NCBI GenBank assembly: GCA_016929015.1
Contig: JAFGJQ010000461.1
Coordinates: 1-41,558, forward strand
Source of the DNA: Phycisphaerae bacterium
Lineage (GTDB): Bacteria > Planctomycetota > Phycisphaerae > UBA1845
Length of the DNA: 41,558 nucleotides
Direction: 5' to 3'
Positions 8,575-15,055 of the stretch are shown piece after piece. The position numbers were made by a program, and so were the translations under genes. Below the pieces are notes generated by a model, which was not told the origin of the DNA, did no database searches, and saw only the letters and a program-made list of their open reading frames with translations. Position 1 is the stretch's first letter, and every line of letters begins with the position of its first letter.

Positions 8575-9264
8575 ATGGGTCGACCTGCACGCATCACGGA
8601 ACCGGGGGTGGTGTACCATCTGCTGAACCGCCGCGTCATGCGGCTCAAGATGTTCCGCAAGGACCGCGACTACGAGGCGTTCGAGCAGGTCCTCCTGGAC
8701 GCCCTGCGGCGGCCGGACGCGCCGAGCCTGCTCGCGTACTGCCTCATGCCCAACCACTGGCACCTCGTCGTGCGGGCCCGGGCGAAGACCGACCTGTCCA
8801 CGTGGATGCAGTGGCTGACGGTCACGCATACGCACCGCTGGCACACGCACTACCGCCGCGTGGGCGAGGGTCCACTGTACCAGGGGCGTTTCAAGAGCGT
8901 TCCCGTGCAGGAGGACGGGCACTTCCTGACGCTCTGCCGGTACGTGGAGGCCAACCCGGTGCGTGCGGGCCTGGTCCCGCGGGCCGAGGAGTGGCAATGG
9001 AGCAGCCTGTGGGTGCGGGAGAACGGGCCGGCGGACCTGCGTGCCGCCCTGGCCGATTGGCCGGTGGATCGTCCGCGCGGCTGGCGGGCGGCCGTCAACC
9101 GGGATGTGGATGAGGAATCGGAGGCCGAGGTTCGCAAGGCCATCACCCGGGGCACGCCGCTGGGCACCGCGGCCTGGATCGCCCGCACGGCCGCCCGGCT
9201 GGGCCTGCAAACCACGCTTCGCCCTCGCGGCCGACCACGGAAGGCCCCAGAAAAATCATCCTGA
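8575..9264 (+). CDS. REP-associated tyrosine transposase (IS200-like, Y1/HUH)
   Basis: A 229-residue protein of the RAYT/TnpA-REP family. The N-terminus MGRPARITEPGVVYHLLNRR is typical of the group. The HUH motif is HWH in MPNHWHLVV (His61 and His63) and the likely catalytic tyrosine is Tyr123 in CRYVEANPVRAGLV, followed by the usual WSSL region. The C-terminus is basic (RPRGRPRKAPEKSS). The stop codon lies inside the right inverted repeat. Such enzymes nick single-stranded DNA at REP-like hairpins and are usually single-copy domesticated relatives of IS200. The gene appears intact. Confidence 0.9.
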   Translation: MGRPARITEPGVVYHLLNRRVMRLKMFRKDRDYEAFEQVLLDALRRPDAPSLLAYCLMPNHWHLVVRARAKTDLSTWMQWLTVTHTHRWHTHYRRVGEGPLYQGRFKSVPVQEDGHFLTLCRYVEANPVRAGLVPRAEEWQWSSLWVRENGPADLRAALADWPVDRPRGWRAAVNRDVDEESEAEVRKAITRGTPLGTAAWIARTAARLGLQTTLRPRGRPRKAPEKSS

Positions 9265-9272
9265 CACCTTTT
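9247..9272 (-). repeat. Right 26-bp inverted repeat of the RAYT element
   Basis: Exact inverted complement of 8517-8542; it begins CCAGAAAAATCATCC and ends GACACCTTTT. It overlaps the last codons of the transposase gene, so its sequence is constrained by both roles. Confidence 0.85.
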
Positions 9273-9296
9273 TCTCGGATGAAGAGGACAACCCCG

Positions 9297-11501
9297 ATGG
9301 ACCCCATATACCTGGACTACAACGCCACGACGCCGCTCGATCCCGCCGTGGTCGAAGCCATGCGGCCGTACCTGGAATCGCAGTTCGGAAACCCGTCCAG
9401 CAGCCACGCGTACGGCGTGCGTGCCCGGCAGGCGGTCGAAGCGGCGCGGCAGCAGGTGGCCCGAATGCTGGGTGCGCGCCCGGACGAAATCATCTTCACC
9501 AGCGGCGGCTCGGAATCCAACAACCTGGCAATTCGCGGCGCGGCGCATGCGCTGCGGGCAAAGGGCAACCACATCGTCACGTCGGCGATCGAGCACCCGG
9601 CCGTGAGCGAGGTCTGCCGATACCTGGAGTCGCACGGTTTTTGCATCAGCGTTGTGCCGGTGGATGGTACGGGCCTGGTGGACCCGGCCGATGTGGCGAA
9701 GGCCATGACGCCCGCCACCACGCTCGTTACGATCATGCATGCCAACAACGAGGTCGGCACGATCCAGCCGATCCGCGCCATCGCGGATATTGCCCACCGG
9801 AACGGCGCGTGGATGCACACGGACGCGGCCCAGTCGGTCGGCAAGATTCCCACGCACGTTGATGAACTGGGCGTTGACCTGTTGTCCGTGGCCGGGCACA
9901 AGCTCTACGCCCCCAAGGGTGTCGGAGCGCTGTACGTCCGGACGGGGGTGAAGCTGGAGAAGCTGATCTTCGGCGCCAACCACGAGCGCGGATGGCGAGC
10001 CGGTACCGAGAACGTGCTGGAAATCGTCGGCCTGGGCATGGCTTGTGAACTGGCATCCCAGCAGCTCGACCAGCGTCGTCCGCGTCTGCGCGCCTTGCGC
10101 GACCGTCTTCACGAGGGCATCGCCGCCCGGCTGCCGCAGGTGCGATTGAACGGCCATCCGGAGCTGCGGTTGCCCAACACGCTCAGCCTCAGCTTCCCCG
10201 GCATCGAGGCCGCTGCGATTCTCGCGGAGCTGACCGAAGTCGCCGCCTCGGCCGGCGCGGCCTGCCACGCCGACGAAGTCGTCATGTCGGAAACCCTGAA
10301 GGCCATGGATGTGCCGGTCGACCAGGCCATGGGCACGATCCGCTTTTCCACCGGCATGTTCCTGACGGAGGCGGACATTGATCGAGCCGTGGAGGCCACG
10401 GTTCGCGTCGTGGAGCGTCTGCAGCCCAGCGCGGCCCCGGCGCAGTCCGTGGCGGCGACCGACAGGATCAAGCTGACGCGCTTTACGGCCGGCCTGGGGT
10501 GCGCCTGCAAGCTCCGCCCGCAGGCCCTGGAACGGGTCCTGGCGGCGTTGCCACGGGCGATCGCCAATCCCAATGTGCTGGTGGGCATCAACACGGCCGA
10601 CGACGCGGCCGTCTATCGGCTGAGCGATGACGCTGCGCTCGTCGAAACGCTCGACTTCTTCACGCCGGTCGTCGACGATCCGTTCGCTTTCGGCGCCATT
10701 GCGGCGGCCAACGCGCTCAGCGACATCTACGCCATGGGCGCCGAGCCGCTGTTCGCGCTGAACATCGTCGGCTTTCCATCGAACCGGCTGCCGCTCAGCG
10801 TACTGGAGCAGATTCTGCGCGGCGGGCAGCACGTGGCGGCGGAGGCCGGCATTCCCATCCTCGGCGGGCACACGGTGGACGATCCGGAGCCCAAGTACGG
10901 CCTGGTGGTCACCGGCATCGTGAACCCGGGGAAGCTGTGGACCAACGCGGGCGCTCGCCCCGGCGACGTCCTGATCCTCACGAAACCGCTCGGGTTGGGA
11001 ATCATGACGACGGCGTTGAAGGCCGGCGTGCTCGGTCCCGACAGCGAGCAGCAGATCCAGCGGCTGATGATGACGCTCAATCGCACGGCGGCCGACGTAT
11101 TGCGCGGTTTTGACGTCCACGCCTGCACGGACGTGACCGGGTTCGGGCTGCTCGGCCACCTGCGAGAGATGGCCGCCGGCAGCGGCGTGGATGTTGAGAT
11201 CGACCACCGGGCGCTGCCGCTGATCGAGGGCGCGTTTGACCTTGCGGTCGGCGGGATGGTGCCGGGGGGGACGCGAAACAACCGGCTGTACGTTGAACCT
11301 CATGTCACCTGGCATGACGGCGTATCCGAGACGCATCGCAGCCTGGCGTGCGACGCCCAAACCTCCGGCGGATTGTTGGCGGCGGTGGCCGAGGATCAGG
11401 CCGGCGCCGCAGCGCGGGCACTGCAGGAAGCCGGCGTGACGGGGGCGACGCTCGTCGGACGGGTTGTCGCTGCCGGCACCGGGCGCATTCGCGTCGAGTG
11501 A
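9297..11501 (+). CDS. Cysteine desulfurase-SelD fusion (NifS-like domain joined to selenide, water dikinase)
   Basis: A 734-residue fusion. I prefer ATG 9297 (AGAGGA upstream) to the in-frame ATG at 9279. Residues 1-380 are a class V PLP aminotransferase: LDYNATTPLDP near the N-terminus, HTDAAQSVGK, the PLP lysine in AGHKLYAPKG (Lys202), RAGTEN, and the mobile-loop cysteine in AGAACHADE (Cys323). Residues from about 390 are selenophosphate synthetase: LTRFTAGLGCACKLRP with Cys402 in the place taken by Sec or Cys in SelD and Lys405, then DDAAVY, NALSDIYAMGAEP, GGHTVDDPEPKYG, TDVTGFGLLGH and AQTSGGLL. The desulfurase can release selenium from selenocysteine and SelD turns it with ATP into selenophosphate, so fusion would channel selenide. 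The gene sits between RAYT end sequences, suggesting past mobility. Confidence 0.93.
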   Translation: MDPIYLDYNATTPLDPAVVEAMRPYLESQFGNPSSSHAYGVRARQAVEAARQQVARMLGARPDEIIFTSGGSESNNLAIRGAAHALRAKGNHIVTSAIEHPAVSEVCRYLESHGFCISVVPVDGTGLVDPADVAKAMTPATTLVTIMHANNEVGTIQPIRAIADIAHRNGAWMHTDAAQSVGKIPTHVDELGVDLLSVAGHKLYAPKGVGALYVRTGVKLEKLIFGANHERGWRAGTENVLEIVGLGMACELASQQLDQRRPRLRALRDRLHEGIAARLPQVRLNGHPELRLPNTLSLSFPGIEAAAILAELTEVAASAGAACHADEVVMSETLKAMDVPVDQAMGTIRFSTGMFLTEADIDRAVEATVRVVERLQPSAAPAQSVAATDRIKLTRFTAGLGCACKLRPQALERVLAALPRAIANPNVLVGINTADDAAVYRLSDDAALVETLDFFTPVVDDPFAFGAIAAANALSDIYAMGAEPLFALNIVGFPSNRLPLSVLEQILRGGQHVAAEAGIPILGGHTVDDPEPKYGLVVTGIVNPGKLWTNAGARPGDVLILTKPLGLGIMTTALKAGVLGPDSEQQIQRLMMTLNRTAADVLRGFDVHACTDVTGFGLLGHLREMAAGSGVDVEIDHRALPLIEGAFDLAVGGMVPGGTRNNRLYVEPHVTWHDGVSETHRSLACDAQTSGGLLAAVAEDQAGAAARALQEAGVTGATLVGRVVAAGTGRIRVE

Positions 11502-11640
11502 TACGGAGGGACCGCCTTCTGCCGAACGGGGGCGCAACCTGCAGCGATGCCACCGGCGTTCGGAACGCATCATCTCGGCAGGCACATCACCGCCCAATAA
11601 CCTTCCAGGGGGGGCACACATCCGATGCCCAGACAAGTCA

Positions 11641-11693
11641 TCAGAAAAACCATCCTTTTGTTGACAGCTTCTGTCCGTGACACCTTTTGTCCG
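11641..11693 (-). repeat. Diverged, split copy of the RAYT right-end repeat
   Basis: TCAGAAAAACCATCCT matches the start of the 9247-9272 repeat with one internal difference. After about 20 extra bases the second half, TGACACCTTTTGTCC, matches its other end. It is therefore in the same orientation as the right repeat and inverted to those at 8451-8542. Together they flank the transposase and the NifS-SelD gene. Confidence 0.55.
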
Positions 11694-11724
11694 TCTTCCG
11701 TCGTGAAACCGGCTTCTTTTGTGG

Positions 11725-11744
11725 GACCGGCTTTCCAGCCGGTC
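11725..11744. repeat. Dispersed hairpin repeat, copy 1
   Basis: GACCGGCT-TTCC-AGCCGGTC forms a perfect 8-bp stem with a 4-base loop, preceded by TGTGG and followed by TTTCCTCCTTT. The same hairpin occurs at 39543-39562 and 41048-41067. The group II intron 5' end lies 11 bases downstream. Confidence 0.8.
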
Positions 11745-11755
11745 TTTCCTCCTTT

Positions 11756-12190
11756 GTGCCGAGCATGTTTGGCGACTCGGGGATGTAAGTCCCCCGCCCA
11801 ACCTGATGGAGGTGAAGGGCAAGCGACTGGCAAGGGCGTGACCGTGAGGCGGGGTCTGAAGGAAGCCGTGGCGAAGATGCGGCATGATGTACAAGAACCG
11901 GATCTCAGGCAGCCACGACGGGACGAGTGGGCAGAACGTCACGAAGTCCGTATTCATCAAGCGGCGTGGCTGTAAATCCGGCGGGCGTGCGTCGAAGGAT
12001 GCCAAGCTTGCCTCGGGAGTTCTGCGCCGTGTGGCGGAATCGCCGCTGAGGGGCTCGCAAGATTCTCTGACCGCGGCGCAGAAGACAGCAGCAGGGCGAG
12101 GAAGGCCGGAAGCATCGTGACGAAGGCCCGAACGATGGGGAGCGGTGAATAGGGCCTGCGGCGAGGAAGGCCCGTGAACGGGCTTGAGCG
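11756..12190 (+). mobile_element. Group II intron remnant, 5' part (domain I region, no intron-encoded protein)
   Basis: Starting with GTGCC at 11756, the sequence has the hallmarks of a bacterial group II intron 5' end: a CCGAGC...ACTCGG stem and the GGGGATGTAAGTCCCC hairpin, then AACCTGATGG, GGCAAGCGACTGGCAAGGG, GTGAGGCGGGGTCTGAAGG and AACAAGAACCGGAT. The pattern continues with decreasing clarity to about 12190. There is no reverse-transcriptase frame behind it, so only the 5' fragment survives. It is in opposite orientation to the 3' fragment at 8161-8400, so the two are not simply halves of one intron. It lies just after a hairpin followed by a T-rich run, the type of site used by some group II introns that insert behind terminators. 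Confidence 0.6.
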
Positions 12191-12301
12191 GAAGGGGGAG
12201 ACTCAACAAACACGAAAGCCATTGCGGGGGATGGGCGGCGGGGTGGGTGATCGGGACGAGGAGGATACGTGGCATGCTCTGCGAGACCCAGCCGGGGGAT
12301 G

Positions 12302-12375
12302 CTGGTGTCCTTTGATGGCACTTGCACAGAAAACGCGCGACGGCCTCTGGTGTCCTTTCGTCCCTGGTGTCCTTT
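12302..12375. repeat. Three copies of CTGGTGTCCTTT
   Basis: Exact 12-base copies lie at 12302-12313, 12347-12358 and 12364-12375. On the minus strand they read AAAGGACACCAG, similar in style to the AAAAGGTGTCAGG boundary repeats of the RAYT element at 8451-8542 but with the complementary core. Probably the end of another IS200/RAYT-type element whose transposase is gone. Confidence 0.5.
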
Positions 12376-12384
12376 CAGCGACCG

Positions 12385-12466
12385 CGGCACACACGAATCG
12401 GGTTGTCGTGCCGTCCGTGACCCACACCCCGCGGCGGCCGAGGGCGTCGTAGTTGATGCGTCGCCA
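12385..12466 (-). pseudogene. Rhs/YD-repeat gene fragment
   Basis: The minus strand encodes INYDALGRRGVWVTDGTTTR followed by FVCA, the YD-repeat signature YDALGRR...DGTTTRFVYD. Neighbouring sequence on both sides lacks further Rhs similarity and is interrupted by the CTGGTGTCCTTT repeats, so this is a short remnant of an Rhs gene, unconnected to the one at the start of the window. Confidence 0.6.
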
Positions 12467-12521
12467 AAACGGCGATGACATCCCCCCAATATCTCATCCC
12501 CTCGACTGTGTCGTTATCCTG

Positions 12522-12567
12522 GCAGAGACCCCACCTCTGACGCGGCTTTCAGAGGTGGAGTCTCTGC
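12522..12567. terminator. Long hairpin downstream of the small minus-strand operon
   Basis: GCAGAGACCCCACCTCTGA pairs with TCAGAGGTGGAGTCTCTGC over 19 positions with one mismatch, with a loop of 8 bases. It lies about 155 bases beyond the stop at 12723. No T-tract follows on either strand, so it may be a U-less terminator or a remnant of a palindromic repeat. Confidence 0.5.
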
Positions 12568-12722
12568 AAACGAGGTGGAAGCTCAACCAGTTCATCCCAT
12601 ATGCTGCTCCTGGTTCGCGACGATGGCGGTTTTCGTCGCGCGGAAAACACCAGTCAGAACTTCACCGCCTGAGTTCCTCCTCGGCTGGCACGCGATGGCC
12701 AACCCTGAATTCTCTCGGGGCA

Positions 12723-13028
12723 TCACCTCCCTCCGGACTTGCGTGGGTCAACACATTCTTTGATGGCTTCGCGAACGATCTCTCTGTCTGAATCTGTCTG
12801 TACCTCCCGTGCCAATTGCCGCTGGATCACCTGTACCTCCACCAACTCATCTCTGAATTGCACCTTCAGTGCCTTTCGCACCTCCTCCGGCGGGTTCTGA
12901 TCACAAATCGCATTCTTCAGCTCTTCCAGTTTCTTCAGGTGTTGGCGGAGTCCTTCCACCAACGCCTGAAGCGTCGGCGTCCCTTCCGTCGTCCGCCGCT
13001 TTTCGGGTTGTTGCATGTTGTTTGTCAT
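12723..13028 (-). CDS. Small helical/coiled-coil protein of the sigma-54 island
   Basis: A 101-residue protein of unknown family. After a polar N-terminus the sequence LQALVEGLRQHLKKLEELKN and VQFRDELVEVQVIQRQLARE show heptad-like hydrophobic spacing, suggesting two long helices that could form a coiled coil. There is a single Cys in each half (AICDQN and KECVDP). The start is only a few bases after the stop of the 68-residue frame upstream, with AGGATAGGAG as ribosome-binding site, indicating translational coupling. It shares the presumed sigma-54 promoter at 13687-13701. By analogy to PspA acting on PspF, a coiled-coil partner could control the sensor-less activator encoded next door; this is speculation. 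Confidence 0.6.
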   Translation of the reverse strand: MTNNMQQPEKRRTTEGTPTLQALVEGLRQHLKKLEELKNAICDQNPPEEVRKALKVQFRDELVEVQVIQRQLAREVQTDSDREIVREAIKECVDPRKSGGR

Positions 13029-13629
13029 CTCCTATCCTCTGAGGAATTCGTGAACTGCCATCCGTCGCACGACCGTCGCCATCATGGTGCCCGTTCGCAC
13101 GGACGGGATGGTAACCTGACGCGAGGTCATCTGAATTCTCGCGTTTGCTGCTTCCACGTCTTTCCGGCCCATCCCCCCGATTCGCCGAAGGGTTCTGCGT
13201 GCAGACGCCGGACCTTCGGGAAGTGTCGGGATCCCCATACTGAGCTCTCAGGTATTCAACCGTTTCGTCGTACTCGCGCGAGACCTCCTCCCGGTCCTTT
13301 GCCGCTGACCATATCTCCAGTCGCGTCGCAAGCTTGACGAACAGCTCGGGGCCCCAGAAGCCCGCCACCACACCCAGCCCAATCAGGGCTGCCGCGAATC
13401 GGATAGCATGCTCCGGTGCCGGAAACATCGGTTCGCCAATCGCGAATATCGCGCACGCGGCTGCAGCGCCGACGATCGCGACCGCAGAGTTTTTTCTTGC
13501 CCGTTGCCACCATTTTGCTCTTCCCGTTCTTGGTCCGATCGGTGCCAGCACGCAACGCGTCCAGCCACCCAGGCCTCCCGCCACCACCAGCATCAGCACC
13601 GGACCGTTTTGCCAAAGCCACTGCTTCAT
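12901..13629 (-). CDS. Membrane protein of the sigma-54 island (C-terminal part doubtful, possible frameshift)
   Basis: The open frame is 242 residues. The first 130 or so look genuine: hydrophobic segments at about residues 9-27 (VLMLVVAGGLGGW), 47-62 (SAVAIVGAAAACAIFAIG) and 76-97 (FAAALIGLGVVAGFWGPELF) suggest three membrane spans, followed by a charged helix (AAKDREEVSREYDETVEYLR). After LRAQYG the composition changes to Arg/Ser/Gly/Asp-rich sequence that looks out of frame, and the frame runs over the next gene for 128 bases. Deleting one G from the GGGG run near 13234-13237 would join this protein to the 68-residue frame at 13032-13238, giving about 198 residues ending just before the coiled-coil gene. 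I cannot tell a real overlap from an indel. Confidence 0.55.
   Translation of the reverse strand: MKQWLWQNGPVLMLVVAGGLGGWTRCVLAPIGPRTGRAKWWQRARKNSAVAIVGAAAACAIFAIGEPMFPAPEHAIRFAAALIGLGVVAGFWGPELFVKLATRLEIWSAAKDREEVSREYDETVEYLRAQYGDPDTSRRSGVCTQNPSANRGDGPERRGSSKRENSDDLASGYHPVRANGHHDGDGRATDGSSRIPQRIGDDKQHATTRKAADDGRDADASGVGGRTPPTPEETGRAEECDL
13032..13238 (-). CDS. Short frame, probably the true C-terminal part of the upstream membrane protein
   Basis: A 68-residue frame starting MGIPTLPEGPASARR and ending VVRRMAVHEFLRG. Its ATG overlaps the Tyr-Gly codons of the membrane-protein frame in the +1 register, at a GGGG run. Its stop directly precedes the ribosome-binding site and ATG of the coiled-coil gene. 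It is either a small separate protein or, more likely, the continuation of the membrane protein after a frameshift. No family recognised. Confidence 0.4.
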   Translation of the reverse strand: MGIPTLPEGPASARRTLRRIGGMGRKDVEAANARIQMTSRQVTIPSVRTGTMMATVVRRMAVHEFLRG

Positions 13630-13686
13630 CGACGCACATCCCTCAGGCTGAATCGCGGACTACCCAAGACGGCGTCACGATCCGTC

Positions 13687-13701
13687 GCAGTTCGCGTGCC
13701 A
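13687..13701 (-). promoter_or_regulatory. Sigma-54-type promoter for the small membrane-protein operon
   Basis: On the minus strand the sequence is TGGCACGCGAACTGC. Against the -24/-12 consensus TGGCACG-N4-TTGC it differs at one position, with correct GG-to-GC spacing. It lies 58 bases upstream of ATG 13629. A sigma-54 activator gene is directly upstream. Confidence 0.7.
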
Positions 13702-13841
13702 TCTGCGGCGATGGAAGTGCAGATTCCCGTAACCGTTTGTCGTTGCCGGGGTTGCTGACGCCGTGTGTGCCGGACAGGGTTGCGGGAACGAAGAAGCTGT
13801 TAACGTCGTTGACGCAGACCGTCGCCGAACCGAACGCCCGG

Positions 13842-14804
13842 CTAGTGCAATCCGTACTGTCGCTTCCACTTCGAGGCGGTCTGACGCGACACGCCGAGTT
13901 CGCTTGCAGCCGCGCTGATGTTCCCGCCATGACGTCGCAGCGCACTCTCAAGGGATTGGCGTCGAAGCTGATGCGTGCGGTCCGAAATGCCGACATCCGG
14001 CAGTGGCGCCACCGGGTTGAACTCGCACTGGACGGCCAACGCTTCGCTCACGATCTCCGGATCAATGGTGACAACCGCCTTGTCTGGTTCCGACCCCTCC
14101 TTGGCCATCGCGAGAAGAGAGCACCGCATTGCGACGGAACGGAGTTCGCGGACATTTCCCGGAAAAGGGTACGCACATAGCCGTGCCAGGGCGTCTTCTG
14201 TCGCCTCACACGCGAGTCCCGGTGCGAGTGAGGACCCCAGAAAATGTCGGAAGAGGTGCGGAATGTCTTCAATTCGCTCACGCAGTGGCGGCACACGGAG
14301 TGTCAGGACGGCCAGTCGATAGAACAGATCGTCGGCAAACCGTCCGGTTTCGCACAGATTCCAGAGGTTCTGGTTGCTCGCGGCGATCAATCGCACGTCT
14401 GCTGCCTCCGTGTGATCGCTCCCCAGCGGCTGGATCTTTCCTTCGTCGATGGCCTTCAGCACAGCCCCCTGGATCTGCATGTCCAGTCGCGAGACCTCGT
14501 CCAGGAAGAGCGTGCCGCCGTCACACGCGCGAAAGGCGCCTACACGCGCGGCGTCCGCTCCTGTGAACGCTCCCTTGCTGTGACCGAAGAGTTCGCTCAC
14601 CGCCAGTTGTGGAGTTAAAGCCGCGCAGTTCCGCACACCGAATGGACGTGCCGCTCGAGGACTGCATGCATGAATATACTCGGCCAGCACGGTCTTTCCG
14701 GTGCCGGTTTCACCCGTCAACAGGATGGGTTCGTCAGAACCTGCGAAGAGTTCCGCGCGCCGACAAAGCCTGCGCATTACCTCACTTGACGTGATGAACC
14801 CCAT
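13842..14804 (-). CDS. Sigma-54-dependent transcriptional activator (AAA+ and Fis-type HTH, no sensor domain)
   Basis: A 320-residue bacterial enhancer-binding protein. I prefer ATG 14804, preceded by GGAG, to the in-frame ATG at 14828. Motifs in order: Walker A GETGTGKT (about residues 31-38), the sigma-54-contacting loop GAFTGA (78-83), Walker B GGTLFLDEV (about 96-104), an ASNQNL segment, the DLFYRLAVLTLRVPPLRER block, and PGNVREL. The C-terminal 40 residues are a Fis-type helix-turn-helix (SALRRHGGNISAAASELGVSRQTASKWKR). There is no receiver or GAF domain, so the size and layout resemble PspF, which is controlled by a separate protein. The gene is divergent from the giant KaiC-like gene and upstream of the small operon; both have sigma-54-like promoters. 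Confidence 0.93.
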   Translation of the reverse strand: MGFITSSEVMRRLCRRAELFAGSDEPILLTGETGTGKTVLAEYIHACSPRAARPFGVRNCAALTPQLAVSELFGHSKGAFTGADAARVGAFRACDGGTLFLDEVSRLDMQIQGAVLKAIDEGKIQPLGSDHTEAADVRLIAASNQNLWNLCETGRFADDLFYRLAVLTLRVPPLRERIEDIPHLFRHFLGSSLAPGLACEATEDALARLCAYPFPGNVRELRSVAMRCSLLAMAKEGSEPDKAVVTIDPEIVSEALAVQCEFNPVAPLPDVGISDRTHQLRRQSLESALRRHGGNISAAASELGVSRQTASKWKRQYGLH

Positions 14805-14900
14805 CGCCCGTCTCCGCAAGACTGACATATGCAGCGTTCTACGTACGTAATCTACCTGGGGCCTTGCTGCACGTCAACGCGGGTGTCCAGGGCCTTTGGG

Positions 14901-14914
14901 GGCAGCAGACTTGC
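14901..14914 (+). promoter_or_regulatory. Candidate sigma-54 promoter for the KaiC-like gene
   Basis: GGCAGCAGACTTGC keeps the invariant GG and GC with the required 10-base spacing, and the GGCA and TTGC halves are exact. The bases in front (GGG) and the CG of the -24 box deviate from consensus. It would leave a leader of about 130 bases before ATG 15056. Confidence 0.5.
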
Positions 14915-15055
14915 GTTCTTGTCCACCACGCGGGCAATGGCCTATCGACCATACGTGGTTCCACGCATTGACAGACGTCTTCTGCTGCGCTACGCTGCCT
15001 TTTCACTTCAATCGCAAGATGAGCGGCGAATCCAGTCGACAGGAGGACAATTCCG

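Larger units (their letters stand above)
11502..11755. other. Intergenic stretch with RAYT-end remnant and hairpin repeat
   Basis: No gene is visible. It contains a split, diverged copy of the RAYT right end (11641-11693) and the dispersed hairpin (11725-11744), both listed separately. The first 130 bases hold nothing I recognise. Confidence 0.5.

Noticed and set aside
9300-10600. A possible in-frame UGA selenocysteine in the SelD part
   Set aside because: The position is a TGC cysteine codon (Cys402) and the frame has no internal stop.
8850-12275. A very long open frame (about 1140 codons) antisense to the NifS-SelD gene
   Set aside because: It is a by-product of strong GC bias at third codon positions; no domain is recognisable and the sense strand has two complete enzymes.
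14871-14886. TGGGGCCTTGCTGC as an alternative sigma-54 promoter before the KaiC-like gene
   Set aside because: The GG-to-GC spacing is one base short; the site at 14901 has correct spacing.
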